A stretch of DNA of 64,000 nt from Ligustrum vulgare. Lineage: Eukaryota; Streptophyta; Magnoliopsida; Lamiales; Oleaceae. Positions 1 to 10,745 of this stretch are shown one piece after another. Below the pieces are notes generated by a model. It did not search any database. It was not told the origin of the DNA and was given only the letters and a program-made list of their open reading frames with translations. The position numbers were made by a program, and so were the translations under genes. How positions within the stretch are numbered: the stretch's first letter is position 1; each line of letters opens with the position of its first letter. The stretch spans positions 15,227,501-15,291,500 of the forward strand of contig OY743190.1 of the NCBI GenBank assembly GCA_963555705.1. The letters run 5' to 3'.

Positions 1-530
1 TGAGAAACATTCCATAAAATTTCAAAACTCAGATAAATAAACAAGTTCCAAAAAACTCAACTTTTAAAATAATTTAAAAATAAATGTTTGCCATCATTGC
101 CCATCATTCGCCACTGCTTCCGATCTCTGCAAATGTTGTTAAAAACGGAGTGAGCATTTCAAAAGAAATACTAAGTAGCTCATCGCCAATACTTAATTTA
201 CAAGATAATTGATCAGGTAATTATGCAAATAATACAATGACATTCTCTTCTTAATCATAGGCATCACATAGTGAATGCAAATGAACATACTCTTGTCTTA
301 TGCAATAACGCATATAAGTTATAACATACATAACATAAATTTCTCTTCTGATCTCATAAGAGATCCTCTTGTCTTATCTCATAAAATATACTCTTGTCTT
401 ATGCAATTAAGCATATAATCACGTAAATCCACATAACACATGCAATTATAATATAAATCAATTAGTGGAGGCGAGTCTACCCTAATTGATCTCAAATCAC
501 GTAAAAATATGGAGCGAAAAGTAGCCTCAA
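1..530 (-). mobile_element. Left arm of an older minus-strand Ty3/gypsy LTR (D/F family), split by the Tekay insertion
   Basis: Read on the minus strand, this stretch parallels the LTR segments near 41350-41480 and 57890-58190. Shared landmarks are the gagtctactgagtatttc-like and gcagatctcggagacggtgg-like blocks. The homology stops at 530, where the Tekay LTR begins, and resumes at 10746. No LTR edge is visible because the window starts inside the LTR. It has no coding content. Confidence 0.7.
526..530. repeat. Target-site duplication, left copy (CTCAA)
   Basis: CTCAA lies directly before the 5' LTR TG and is repeated exactly at 10746-10750 after the 3' LTR CA. Five bases is the usual target duplication for Ty3/gypsy integrases. 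Confidence 0.9.
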
Positions 531-3226
531 TGTAATACCGCATTTCGATTGACATGCTTTCTTGGTTGTCACGTAAATTTTATATTAATATCATTATAAA
601 TGATTTAACTAATATTATGGTTTTATTTGAATTATTTTTTTTTGCAGTGGAAGGACTGGATGCCGTCTCGATCAATGTACCAATTAAAAGTTTATAAATT
701 GTTATTTTAACAGTTTACGTGCAATTTTATGTGATTAATTAAATTTATTGCCTAGGCATGCTAATTTCTATTTTTATTGTGTTAAATTGAAGTTGGGAAA
801 AGATTGGTGACACTTTGGAATTTTATTTGAAAGTTTTGAGCCTAAATTACTAATTTATGAGAGTAGAGGGACTAAATTGCAATTTACCAAAAGTTACACA
901 CTAAACCTAACCTAAAAGAAAACCTCACTCTCATAACTCTCTCTCTCTCACGCCGCGTCTCTCTCTCCCTCGCGATTCCTCACCCTCGGTCTCACTCTCT
1001 TCGTCCGTCTCTCGCTCTCGCCTCTCCGTTCTCCCTTCGCGACGCCGACCTCAACCGCCAACTAATTTCCACCACCACCTCGTCGACTTCCAACACGGTA
1101 GCCCTCCCCTTTCCCCTTTTCTCTTCACGGCGCACACACACACCCAAAAACCGCGCACACACGCTCGGTTTCACACCATTGCACGCACACACACATACAT
1201 AATTCGATATATATATATATATTCTATGCAAATAACGTGTGTATGCAATTTATATGTATAAATTCAGTTTTTACAGTTAACTGCAGATTTTAATTTTTGT
1301 GTAATTTCGAGTTTAACCATGAAATTGGGGATCTATGATGTTATGTGAATGAGTAGTGATGTATATGAATGTATATATTATTATGTATGTATAGATGCGT
1401 GTATATATATGTATAAGTTTGGACTTTGTGGGCATAGATATATATTCATGAAATTTTTTGAATTAATTTGTGTGCTATAATATTAAATTTGAGGTGTGAG
1501 TGTATGTATATATGATCATGAATATGCACATGACTATTTAAACGAACGTGTGACTTTTTGGAATGTTGGGATAATGGTGTAGGAGAGTAAAGTTTAACCT
1601 TTTAGGAACAAGTTAGTTTAAATTGAATTTATGTTCAACGTTATAAATTTTAGTTTAAGATCATTTTTTTCTTTTTGAATAAGAAATGCTTAACTTTGAT
1701 TTGTGAAATGGATAAGTAAGATTTCAAAATCTTCCTTAAACTTAATGTATTACTTCGAATATGATATTATACGTGGTGTTAAATGCGTTTGTTATATTAT
1801 GAGTCACATGATAATCTCGACCTCATTTAAGAGTGTAAAATGTGGTCTTTCACAAAAAAAAAAAAAAAATCATATTTTGCTAATGAATGGAAATTAATTA
1901 GGAGAAACGGTACATTGACGTCGCGGGCAACCAAGACTTCCACCTGCATATTAAACAGACTACTGAGGACTACAGGTAAGTAAACTTCCCCCTATTTTCA
2001 TAGAAGTTGAATGTAAATGTGAAAGTTATGTGTAAATGACTGTCGTGCAACTTACTTGCTTTGATGAATTGTATTCACTTTATGAAAGCATATGTTATTG
2101 AGAAGAATGTTAAAGCATGCACGTTATCATGTCATTGCATCATTAAGCATGCATTGGCATCGAAATGGTAAAGTCAAATGTTTTAATGAAAGTAATGCGT
2201 CAAAGTGAAATTTTGTCAAAAGTATGTATCCCAAGTTTTGAAAGAATGGGTGTACTTCTATGTCATGAAAGGTCCGAGTGGGAAATGGGGCGCGGGGGAC
2301 CGGCGTACCCGAATGTAATGAGCCGCTTTGCGGTGGAATGAACGTAATGAGCCGCTTTGCGGTGGAATGAATGTAATGGGCCGCTTTGCGGTGGAATGAA
2401 TGAATGAACCGCTTTGCGGTGGACATGCGCATGTTAATCTGGTTCCAAATAAGAATGGCCCACTGTTATCTGATTGACTAGAAGTTACATCAAGTGAGCT
2501 CACGATGGAAATGAAGTGAAAGTTTTGAAATGTTAAACGAAAGTTTGAAAAGTTGAATTTTCTAGAAAGTAAAGAGAAAGGGATACATATATGAAATTTT
2601 TAAAGCATTCATGTCATAAGCATGCATTCATGCATACAGTTTACTTACTGAGCTTTAGCTCACCCCAATCCCTCCCCAATATTTCAGGTGATGAAAGTTA
2701 GATGATCAGAGGAGAACACTTGGCGGTTGACTTCGACAGTACCCACCGTCACCTTAATTAATAAAGTTAAATTGATTCAAGTTGTCGTTTAAATTTATTC
2801 CTTCATCTATTGTTATTGGTAATGTTTGGTTGAAGTTAGTCTTGATTACGTATTGGTGACGCAGTTGAGATTAAATTTCCTCTTAATTCTTTTGTCAATG
2901 TCGTTTGATATTTTGAGAAATCTTATGATTGAGGAGTTTGGGAAATGTATGAATTGGTTTTGGAGATGATGAATGTGATTGAGATATGATGGTTGTTTTA
3001 AATGTTAAAATGGTTTTTTTGATGTCCCTCTACAGGTTGGCTATGTCCAATTTATAGAGGAGACTCTGCCGAAATTTCTGTAAAATTTTATAATAGATAA
3101 ATGAATATTTTAATTGTACAACCGTTTTAAATTCCGCATTTTAATGTTTAAAAGATTTATTTCCGCATTAAAAGAAAAAGAGAAGTTAACACCTAGGTTT
3201 AAGATTCTTGAACTTGGGGTGTTACA
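531..3226 (+). repeat. 5' LTR of the Tekay-like element (2696 bp)
   Basis: It starts TGTAATACCG and ends GGGGTGTTACA, followed by the primer site. From 5' to 3' it holds a CT/GC-rich block (about 938-1110), an AT dinucleotide run (about 1207-1222), a consensus splice donor CAG|GTAAGT at 1976, a four-unit hairpin minisatellite (2312-2423), a TGAGC-TTTA-GCTCA stem-loop at 2648, and a splice-acceptor-like TATTTCAG ending at 2687. The promoter and transcription start cannot be fixed by eye. Confidence 0.93.
2312..2423 (+). repeat. LTR minisatellite: four hairpin units, about 29-bp period
   Basis: CCGCTTTGCGG recurs at 2323, 2352, 2381 and 2409, spaced by GTGGAATGAA(T/C)GTAATG-like linkers. Each unit can fold as ACCGC or GCCGC, TTT, then GCGGT. 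The same four units occur in the 3' LTR at 9831-9942. Confidence 0.9.
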
Positions 3227-3230
3227 TTTT

Positions 3231-3242
3231 TGGTATCAGAGC
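3231..3242 (+). promoter_or_regulatory. tRNA primer-binding site (initiator tRNA-Met type)
   Basis: TGGTATCAGAGC lies 4 bp after the 5' LTR end. It is the standard complement of the plant initiator tRNA-Met 3' end used by most plant gypsy elements. Confidence 0.92.
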
Positions 3243-3455
3243 AGAGAGTTTTAAAAGCGATTCTGTAGACTTTTAAATTTTATTTGAAATTGGTTCGGGT
3301 ACTAAGTCACGCCTCAAGTGCTTCTCCCTCGATCATCTGGTAAGTTAATTTTGCTTAAATTATTGAATGTCATGTAATGCTACTAGATTGAAATTCGTAC
3401 ACATTGATATGTAGTACTATATGGAACTAAATGTTTTATCCTCTCCTATTTAGAA

Positions 3456-4580
3456 ATGGCTCCCACTAGACGTAGCAACACTCAAGGAAGAACTCCTCAA
3501 ACTCAGAATGAAGGGACAGGCAATCACACTGCCCCTTCCGGCACTCCGACGGTCGTGGAGGCCTTAGTCCAAGCGTTAACTACGTTGGGGCAGGCAAGTC
3601 AGCCTAGGACTAACGAGACCCGTGGACATGGGAGGATATCAGAATTTAAGAGGCTGTCTCCACCACCCTTTGTTGGAACCACTGACCCCCTCGAGGCCGA
3701 AAAGTGGTTAACTGAAATGCAGAAAGCCTTTAAGGTTATGGGATGCACCGATGAGGAGAAAGTTAACTTTGCCGCATACATGCTTCAGGGCGGTGCCTAT
3801 GATTGGTGGCTGATGGTGCAGCGGCAACATGAAAATAACGCTGAACCTTTTTCTTGGGAAATGTTTACCACGGCCTTCAATGAAAAGTACTTTCCCAAGA
3901 GTATCCGCCAGCAAAAGGAGGGAGAATTTCTGAAACTAGTGCAAGGGAACAGATCAGTTACGGAATATGAGGCGGAGTTTGCGAGACTGGCTAAGTTCGC
4001 TCCAAACTTAGTGGATACTGAAGAGAGAAGGTCTAGGCGCTTTGAAGAAGGACTTAAACCACAAATCAAACAGGCCGTGATCCCTTTTGAACTCACTACT
4101 TATAGAGAGGTGATCAACAAATCTCTGTTGGTGGAGAGAGCTTTAGCCATAGACAGAGAAGAAAATAGAACTCCATCATTTAACCAGAAATTTAAGAGTG
4201 GAAATTCAAAGGGGTGGAATAACAGGGGACAAAAAAGGAGGAATGATCAGGGGAGTAATAAAAATCACCAATCTAATAAGCAGCAGAGAATGACCTGTCC
4301 GAAGTGTGGAAAGGAACACTTGGGTGAGTGTTTGTTGGGTAAAAGAGTATGCTTTAAATGTGGGATGCCTGGACATTTTGCAAGCGATTGTAAGGGCCTC
4401 TGCTATAACTGCGGGAAACCGGGACATCTAGCCAAGGATTGTAGAGAGAAGAGGACTACCCAAGCAAGGGTTTATACAATGTCTAAGAAGGAAGCTAATG
4501 ATTCATCCACCGTGGTATCAGGTATCTTAAATTCTATTTATTACATTTCCCTTCCGTCTTTACATCTCATATCATTCTAG
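3456..4580 (+). CDS. gag: Gag polyprotein of the Tekay-like element
   Basis: The 374-codon frame encodes the structural protein that packages genomic RNA into cytoplasmic particles. Residues about 65-235 match the retrotransposon gag core, including a WW pair and the later YFP and LKPQIKQAV stretches. A basic, glutamine- and asparagine-rich linker follows. There are three zinc-knuckle-like motifs: a degenerate CPKCGKEHLGEC, then canonical CCHC knuckles beginning at residues 299 and 316. The last 19 or so residues are hydrophobic and unlike Gag. They read into a segment (4522-4630) that looks like an intron or insertion, so natural Gag probably continues into Pol. The ATG at 3456 is the first in frame and lies 214 bp after the primer site. 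Confidence 0.93.
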   Translation: MAPTRRSNTQGRTPQTQNEGTGNHTAPSGTPTVVEALVQALTTLGQASQPRTNETRGHGRISEFKRLSPPPFVGTTDPLEAEKWLTEMQKAFKVMGCTDEEKVNFAAYMLQGGAYDWWLMVQRQHENNAEPFSWEMFTTAFNEKYFPKSIRQQKEGEFLKLVQGNRSVTEYEAEFARLAKFAPNLVDTEERRSRRFEEGLKPQIKQAVIPFELTTYREVINKSLLVERALAIDREENRTPSFNQKFKSGNSKGWNNRGQKRRNDQGSNKNHQSNKQQRMTCPKCGKEHLGECLLGKRVCFKCGMPGHFASDCKGLCYNCGKPGHLAKDCREKRTTQARVYTMSKKEANDSSTVVSGILNSIYYISLPSLHLISF

Positions 4581-4630
4581 ACAGATTATGAACATGCATA
4601 TATCTATAGAAGTATAATCTATTGTGGTAG
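4522..4630 (+). other. Putative intron (109 bp) between gag and pol
   Basis: The segment begins GTATCT directly after TCAG and ends in GTGGTAG. Removing it puts the gag and pol frames in phase (109 is not a multiple of 3) and brings gag directly to the start of the protease region, as in single-ORF chromoviruses. The codon at the join is split one base before and two bases after. It is AT-rich and has stops in the gag frame. GTGGTA occurs at both edges (4512 and 4624), so an insertion with flanking microhomology is an alternative. Confidence 0.55.
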
Positions 4631-7600
4631 GTACTATGTACGTGTGTGGAAAACTTGCAACTATTCTTTTCGATTCCGGGGCTACTCATTCTTTTGTCAG
4701 TCCCGTTTTTGCTGAGAAATTAAATCATTCATCCCCACAACTGTGTACTCCGTTTGTCGTGTCAACACCATCCGGAGCATTGTTAAGTTCAAGTTATGTA
4801 TTGGGAGACTGTCCAATAGTAGTGAATGGGCGTGATTGGGTGACAGACCTTATAGTGCTGGATATTCACGATTTTGACGTCATACTGGGCATGGATTGGC
4901 TATCACGGTATTATGCTTCAATAGACTGTCATGAGAAGAAGGTAATATTCGAGCCTCCAAATAAAACTCCTTTTTGCTTTGTTGGGGTTGAGGTGAAACC
5001 TTCCATTCCAATAGTATCAGCGATGAAAGCCCGTCAATTGATGAATAAGGGCTGTAAGGCGTACTTGGCTGCAATAGTCGAGGTACCAAAAACAGACCCC
5101 TCTCTTGAACAAATTGCAATCGTTCGAGAATATCCGGATGTTTTTCCAGAAGATCTTTTCGACTTGCCACCTGAAAGAGAGATTGACTTCGTTATCGATT
5201 TGGTACCTGGAACAGCCCCGATATCGAAAGCACCGTATCGGATGGCTCCTGCGGAACTTAAAGAGCTCAAGGAGCAACTGCAGGATCTCATGGATAAGGG
5301 CTTTGTTCGACCTAGTTTCTCTCCATGGGGTGCTCCTGTATTATTTGTGAAGAAGAAGGACGGTTCTATGAGACTTTGCATAGATTACAGAGAGTTGAAT
5401 AAAGTTACAATAAAGAATAAATATCCGTTGCCGAGAATTGAAGACCTATTCGACCAGCTTCAGGGTGCAGGGTATTTTTCCAAGATCGATCTGCGATCTG
5501 GTTATCACCAGTTGAGGATTAAAGAAGAGGATATTCCAAAGACAGCTTTCCGTACCAGATATGGACATTATGAATTTTTGGTGATGCCGTTTGGGTTAAC
5601 CAATGCTCCTGCGGCATTTATGGATCTGATGCATCGAGTCTTCAAAGAATACTTGGATCAATTTGTTATAGTCTTCATTGACGATATATTGATCTATTCG
5701 AGGTCTGAAGAGGAACACGAAAAGCATTTGAGAATAGTGCTTCAGAAACTTAGAGGAGAGAAATTATTTGCGAAGTTCAAAAAGTGTGAATTCTGGCTGG
5801 AAAGAGTGCCGTTCTTGGGGCATGTTGTATCAAAAGAAGGCATTGAGGTTGACCCGAGTAAAATAGAGGCAGTTCGTAATTGGCCGACACCAACTAATGT
5901 GAAAGAGGTCCGCAGCTTTCTTGGATTAGCTGGTTACTATCGGAGATTTGTGGAAGGATTTTCAAAGATTGCCTCGCCTTTGACTAAGTTGACCAGAAAG
6001 GATACAAAATTTCAGTGGAATTCAGATTGCGAACAGAGTTTTGAGGAGTTAAAGACGCGGTTGACAACTGCGCCAATCTTAACTATTCCACAGGGAAATG
6101 AAGGATTGGTCATTTATAGTGATGCCTCATTGAAGGGGCTTGGTTGCGTTCTTATGCAACACGGAAAGGTAATTGCCTACGCTTCAAGGCAACTGAAAGA
6201 GTACGAGAAGAATTACCCAACTCACGATCTCGAGTTGGCAGCTGTCGTATTTGCATTGAAAATATGGAGGCACTATCTCTACGGGGTCAGATGTGAGATC
6301 TACACCGACCATAAAAGTCTCAAATACTTCTTCACACAGAAGGAACTAAACATGCGACAGTGCAGGTGGTTGGAGCTTGTCAAGGACTATGATTGTGTTA
6401 TTAATTATCATCCTGGCAAGGCTAATGTTGTAGCTGATGCACTTAGCAGAAAAAGTCATGGAACAATGAATGCCTTGCAAGTTGTCCAGAAACAGTTACT
6501 GAGGGATATCCAAGGGTTAGAGTTAGAGATCGTTCCAAAAGGCAAGACAGGTTATCTTGCTAACATAACATTGGAATCGACATTGTTGGAGAAAATAAAG
6601 GCCCTACAGTTAGAAGACCCCAATACTTCAAGAGTCCGCACTGAAGTAATTAATGGGAAGCACACCGATTTTGTTATCTCCACAGATGGTGCCCTTCGGC
6701 AAGGTAATAGGCTGGTAGTCCCCAATAATAAGGAATTGAAGCGAGAAATTATGAGGGAAGCTCATAACACTCCTTACTCAATCCACCCTGGAAGTACTAA
6801 GATGGCTCGGGATTTGAGGCAACATTTTTGGTGGAATGGCATGAGTAGGGATGTGGCGGAGTATGTTCAACGTTGTCTCACTTGTCAGCAAGTTAAGGCC
6901 GAACATCAACGACCTTCTGGCCTATTACAACCTCTTATGATTCCGGAGTGGAAGTGGGAACGAATAGGCATGGACTTCATTGTGGGCTTACCTAAGACGA
7001 AGAAGGGTTATAACTCCATATGGGTGATAGTCGATCGTCTTACCAAGTCGGCACACTTTCTACCGGTAAAGACTACTTATAATATGGAGAAGTATGCAGA
7101 GTTATATGTGGCAGAAATTGTAAGGCTTCATGGGATCCCCCTATCCATCGTGTCTGATCGTGACCCAAAATTTACTTCTTCATTTTGGAAAAGTCTACAT
7201 AAGGCCATGGGTACTCAATTGAGATTCAGCACGGCCTTTCACCCTCAGACAGATGGACAGTCAGAGAGAACAATTCAAACCCTGGAAGATATGTTGAGAG
7301 CTTGTATTATTGATTTTCCAGGTACTTGGGACGAATTTCTCCCATTGGTTGAGTTCTCCTATAACAATAGCTACCAAGCCTCCATTCACATGGCTCCATA
7401 TGAGGCGCTATACGGGAGGAAGTGTAGATCACCGGTTCACTGGGATGAAGTTGGGGAACGGAAATTCCTAGGCCCAGAAATGGTGCAGCAGACATCGGAA
7501 ATTGTTGAGAAGATTCGCCAGCGGATGAGAACTGCACAGAGTAGACAGAAAAGCTATGCAGACAGAAGAAGGAAACCATTGGAATTCGCGACAGGTGATA

Positions 7601-8016
7601 TGATTTTCCTAAAGGTTGCTCCTATGAAAGGAGTCATGAGATTCGGGAAGAAGGGAAAGTTAACTCCACGATATGTTGGCCCCTTTGAAATACTTGAAAG
7701 GGTAGGTGACCTAGCTTATCGGGTTGCATTGCCACCGGCACTATCTGGCGTTCATAACGTATTTCACGTGTCGATGTTGAGAAAATATATTTCGGATCCT
7801 TCTCATATCCTCAGTTATGAGTCGTTAGATCTTCGTGAGGACCTAACTTACGAGGAATCACCTGTAAGGATCCTACTAAGGGCAGATAAGGAACTTAGGA
7901 GGAAGAAGATACCTCTAGTTAAAGTTCTTTGGAGGAATCATGCAGTAGAAGAGGCTACTTGGGAACGCGAGGACGAAATGCGTACCAAGTATCCACACCT
8001 TTTCGGTAAGTTCTAA
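4624..8016 (+). CDS. pol: Pol polyprotein (PR-RT-RH-IN-chromodomain) of the Tekay-like element
   Basis: A 1130-codon open frame encodes the replication enzymes. The aspartic protease DSGATHSF is at residues 17-24. RT carries FIDD with its catalytic aspartates at about 353-354. RNase H starts at IYSDAS (D500), with TDHKSLKYF further on. Integrase has an HHCC zinc domain (from about H721), D784 and D845 with E881 (spacing D-35-E), and GQSERTIQ around the glutamate. The C-terminus contains HVSMLRKY and then a chromodomain-like VKVLWRN...EEATWE block. The frame opens with a GTG and its first ATG is at 4636. A real start is unlikely, because protease normally follows Gag in one polyprotein, so splicing of 4522-4630 or recoding would be needed. 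Confidence 0.95.
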   Translation: MVGTMYVCGKLATILFDSGATHSFVSPVFAEKLNHSSPQLCTPFVVSTPSGALLSSSYVLGDCPIVVNGRDWVTDLIVLDIHDFDVILGMDWLSRYYASIDCHEKKVIFEPPNKTPFCFVGVEVKPSIPIVSAMKARQLMNKGCKAYLAAIVEVPKTDPSLEQIAIVREYPDVFPEDLFDLPPEREIDFVIDLVPGTAPISKAPYRMAPAELKELKEQLQDLMDKGFVRPSFSPWGAPVLFVKKKDGSMRLCIDYRELNKVTIKNKYPLPRIEDLFDQLQGAGYFSKIDLRSGYHQLRIKEEDIPKTAFRTRYGHYEFLVMPFGLTNAPAAFMDLMHRVFKEYLDQFVIVFIDDILIYSRSEEEHEKHLRIVLQKLRGEKLFAKFKKCEFWLERVPFLGHVVSKEGIEVDPSKIEAVRNWPTPTNVKEVRSFLGLAGYYRRFVEGFSKIASPLTKLTRKDTKFQWNSDCEQSFEELKTRLTTAPILTIPQGNEGLVIYSDASLKGLGCVLMQHGKVIAYASRQLKEYEKNYPTHDLELAAVVFALKIWRHYLYGVRCEIYTDHKSLKYFFTQKELNMRQCRWLELVKDYDCVINYHPGKANVVADALSRKSHGTMNALQVVQKQLLRDIQGLELEIVPKGKTGYLANITLESTLLEKIKALQLEDPNTSRVRTEVINGKHTDFVISTDGALRQGNRLVVPNNKELKREIMREAHNTPYSIHPGSTKMARDLRQHFWWNGMSRDVAEYVQRCLTCQQVKAEHQRPSGLLQPLMIPEWKWERIGMDFIVGLPKTKKGYNSIWVIVDRLTKSAHFLPVKTTYNMEKYAELYVAEIVRLHGIPLSIVSDRDPKFTSSFWKSLHKAMGTQLRFSTAFHPQTDGQSERTIQTLEDMLRACIIDFPGTWDEFLPLVEFSYNNSYQASIHMAPYEALYGRKCRSPVHWDEVGERKFLGPEMVQQTSEIVEKIRQRMRTAQSRQKSYADRRRKPLEFATGDMIFLKVAPMKGVMRFGKKGKLTPRYVGPFEILERVGDLAYRVALPPALSGVHNVFHVSMLRKYISDPSHILSYESLDLREDLTYEESPVRILLRADKELRRKKIPLVKVLWRNHAVEEATWEREDEMRTKYPHLFGKF

Positions 8017-8039
8017 TTTCGAGGACGAAATTTTCTTTT

Positions 8040-8050
8040 AGGGGGTAAGG
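8040..8050 (+). promoter_or_regulatory. Polypurine tract
   Basis: AGGGGGTAAGG lies 3 bp before the 3' LTR and primes plus-strand DNA synthesis. It is preceded by TTTCGAGGACGAAATTTTC, a block also seen before the polypurine tracts of D and F. Confidence 0.85.
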
Positions 8051-8053
8051 AAT

Positions 8054-10745
8054 TGTAATACCGCATTTCGATTGACATGCTTTCTTGGTTGTCACGTAAA
8101 TTTTATATTAATATCATTATAAATGATTTAACTAATATTATGGTTTTATTTGAATTATTTTTTTTTTGCAGTGGAAGGACTGGATGCCGTCTCGATCAAT
8201 GTACCAATTAAAAGTTTATAAATTGTTATTTTAACAGTTTACGTGCAATTTTATGTGATTAATTAAATTTATTGCCTAGGCATGCTAATTTCTATTTTTA
8301 TTGTGTTAAATTGAAGTTGGGAAAAGATTGGTGACACTTTGGAATTTTATTTGAAAGTTTTGAGCCTAAATTACTAATTTATGAGAGTAGAGGGACTAAA
8401 TTGCAATTTACCAAAAGTTACACACTAAACCTAACCTAAAAGAAAACCTCACTCTCATAACTCTCTCTCTCTCACGCCGCGTCTCTCTCTCCCTCGCGAT
8501 TCCTCACCCTCGGTCTCACTCTCTTCGTCCGTCTCTCGCTCTCGCCTCTCCGTTCTCCCTTCGCGACGCCGACCTCAACCGCCAACTAATTTCCACCACC
8601 ACCTCGTCGACTTCCAACACGGTAGCCCTCCCCTTTCCCCTTTTCTCTTCACGGCGCACACACACACCCAAAAACCGCGCACACACGCTCGGTTTCACAC
8701 CATTGCACGCACACACACATACATAATTCGATATATATATATATTCTATGCAAATAACGTGTGTATGCAATTTATATGTATAAATTCAGTTTTTACAGTT
8801 AACTGCAGATTTTAATTTTTGTGTAATTTCGAGTTTAACCATGAAATTGGGGATCTATGATGTTATGTGAATGAGTAGTGATGTATATGAATGTATATAT
8901 TATTATGTATGTATAGATGCGTGTATATATATGTATAAGTTTGGACTTTGTGGGCATAGATATATATTCATGAAATTTTTTGAATTAATTTGTGTGCTAT
9001 AATATTAAATTTGAGGTGTGAGTGTATGTATATATGATCATGAATATGCACATGACTATTTAAACGAACGTGTGACTTTTTGGAATGTTGGGATAATGGT
9101 GTAGGAGAGTAAAGTTTAACCTTTTAGGAACAAGTTAGTTTAAATTGAATTTATGTTCAACGTTATAAATTTTAGTTTAAGATCATTTTTTTCTTTTTGA
9201 ATAAGAAATGCTTAACTTTGATTTGTGAAATGGATAAGTAAGATTTCAAAATCTTCCTTAAACTTAATGTATTACTTCGAATATGATATTATACGTGGTG
9301 TTAAATGCGTTTGTTATATTATGAGTCACATGATAATCTCGACCTCATTTAAGAGTGTAAAATGTGGTCTTTCACAAAAAAAAAAAAATCATATTTTGCT
9401 AATGAATGGAAATTAATTAGGAGAAACGGTACATTGACGTCGCGGGCAACCAAGACTTCCACCTGCATATTAAACAGACTACTGAGGACTACAGGTAAGT
9501 AAACTTCCCCCTATTTTCATAGAAGTTGAATGTAAATGTGAAAGTTATGTGTAAATGACTGTCGTGCAACTTACTTGCTTTGATGAATTGTATTCACTTT
9601 ATGAAAGCATATGTTATTGAGAAGAATGTTAAAGCATGCACGTTATCATGTCATTGCATCATTAAGCATGCATTGGCATCGAAATGGTAAAGTCAAATGT
9701 TTTAATGAAAGTAATGCGTCAAAGTGAAATTTTGTCAAAAGTATGTATCCCAAGTTTTGAAAGAATGGGTGTACTTCTATGTCATGAAAGGTCCGAGTGG
9801 GAAATGGGGCGCGGGGGACCGGCGTACCCGAATGTAATGAGCCGCTTTGCGGTGGAATGAACGTAATGAGCCGCTTTGCGGTGGAATGAATGTAATGGGC
9901 CGCTTTGCGGTGGAATGAATGAATGAACCGCTTTGCGGTGGACATGCGCATGTTAATCTGGTTCCAAATAAGAATGGCCCACTGTTATCTGATTGACTAG
10001 AAGTTACATCAAGTGAGCTCACGATGGAAATGAAGTGAAAGTTTTGAAATGTTAAACGAAAGTTTGAAAAGTTGAATTTTCTAGAAAGTAAAGAGAAAGG
10101 GATACATATATGAAATTTTTAAAGCATTCATGTCATAAGCATGCATTCATGCATACAGTTTACTTACTGAGCTTTAGCTCACCCCAATCCCTCCCCAATA
10201 TTTCAGGTGATGAAAGTTAGATGATCAGAGGAGAACACTTGGCGGTTGACTTCGACAGTACCCACCGTCACCTTAATTAATAAAGTTAAATTGATTCAAG
10301 TTGTCGTTTAAATTTATTCCTTCATCTATTGTTATTGGTAATGTTTGGTTGAAGTTAGTCTTGATTACGTATTGGTGACGCAGTTGAGATTAAATTTCCT
10401 CTTAATTCTTTTGTCAATGTCGTTTGATATTTTGAGAAATCTTATGATTGAGGAGTTTGGGAAATGTATGAATTGGTTTTGGAGATGATGAATGTGATTG
10501 AGATATGATGGTTGTTTTAAATGTTAAAATGGTTTTTTTGATGTCCCTCTACAGGTTGGCTATGTCCAATTTATAGAGGAGACTCTGCCGAAATTTCTGT
10601 AAAATTTTATAATAGATAAATGAATATTTTAATTGTACAACCGTTTTAAATTCCGCATTTTAATGTTTAAACGATTTATTTCCGCATTAAAAGAAAAAGA
10701 GAAGTTAACACCTAGGTTTAAGATTCTTGAACTTGGGGTGTTACA
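8054..10745 (+). repeat. 3' LTR of the Tekay-like element (2692 bp)
   Basis: It is near-identical to 531-3226. It is 4 bp shorter, fully explained by a 1-base longer T run, one fewer TA unit and 3 fewer A in the A run near 9375. One substitution was seen, near 10671. It ends GTTACA before CTCAA. Confidence 0.93.
9831..9942 (+). repeat. LTR minisatellite, 3' LTR copy
   Basis: CCGCTTTGCGG occurs at 9842, 9871, 9900 and 9928, the same four units and spacing as in the 5' LTR. Confidence 0.9.

Larger units (their letters stand above)
531..10745 (+). mobile_element. Full-length Ty3/gypsy retrotransposon, Tekay/Del-like chromovirus (10.2 kb)
   Basis: All structural parts are present in order: 5' LTR 531-3226, tRNA primer site 3231, gag 3456, pol 4624-8016, polypurine tract 8040, 3' LTR 8054-10745, and a CTCAA target duplication. 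Pol order is protease, RT, RNase H, integrase and a C-terminal chromodomain-like tail, which with long LTRs suggests the Tekay/Del lineage. By eye the LTRs differ by one substitution (near 3155 versus 10671) and three length changes in simple repeats (a T run, a TA run, an A run), so the insertion is recent. The frames are open, so the copy may be competent or only recently inactivated. Confidence 0.93.

Noticed and set aside
2127..2503. Minus-strand frames rich in FHRKAAHY-like repeats, repeated at 9646-10022
   Set aside because: They are translations of the hairpin minisatellite in the Tekay LTR.
3231..3242. A tRNA gene fragment
   Set aside because: It is only the short primer-binding complement, with no tRNA body around it. 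The same applies at 31235, 41774, 49238 and 53082.
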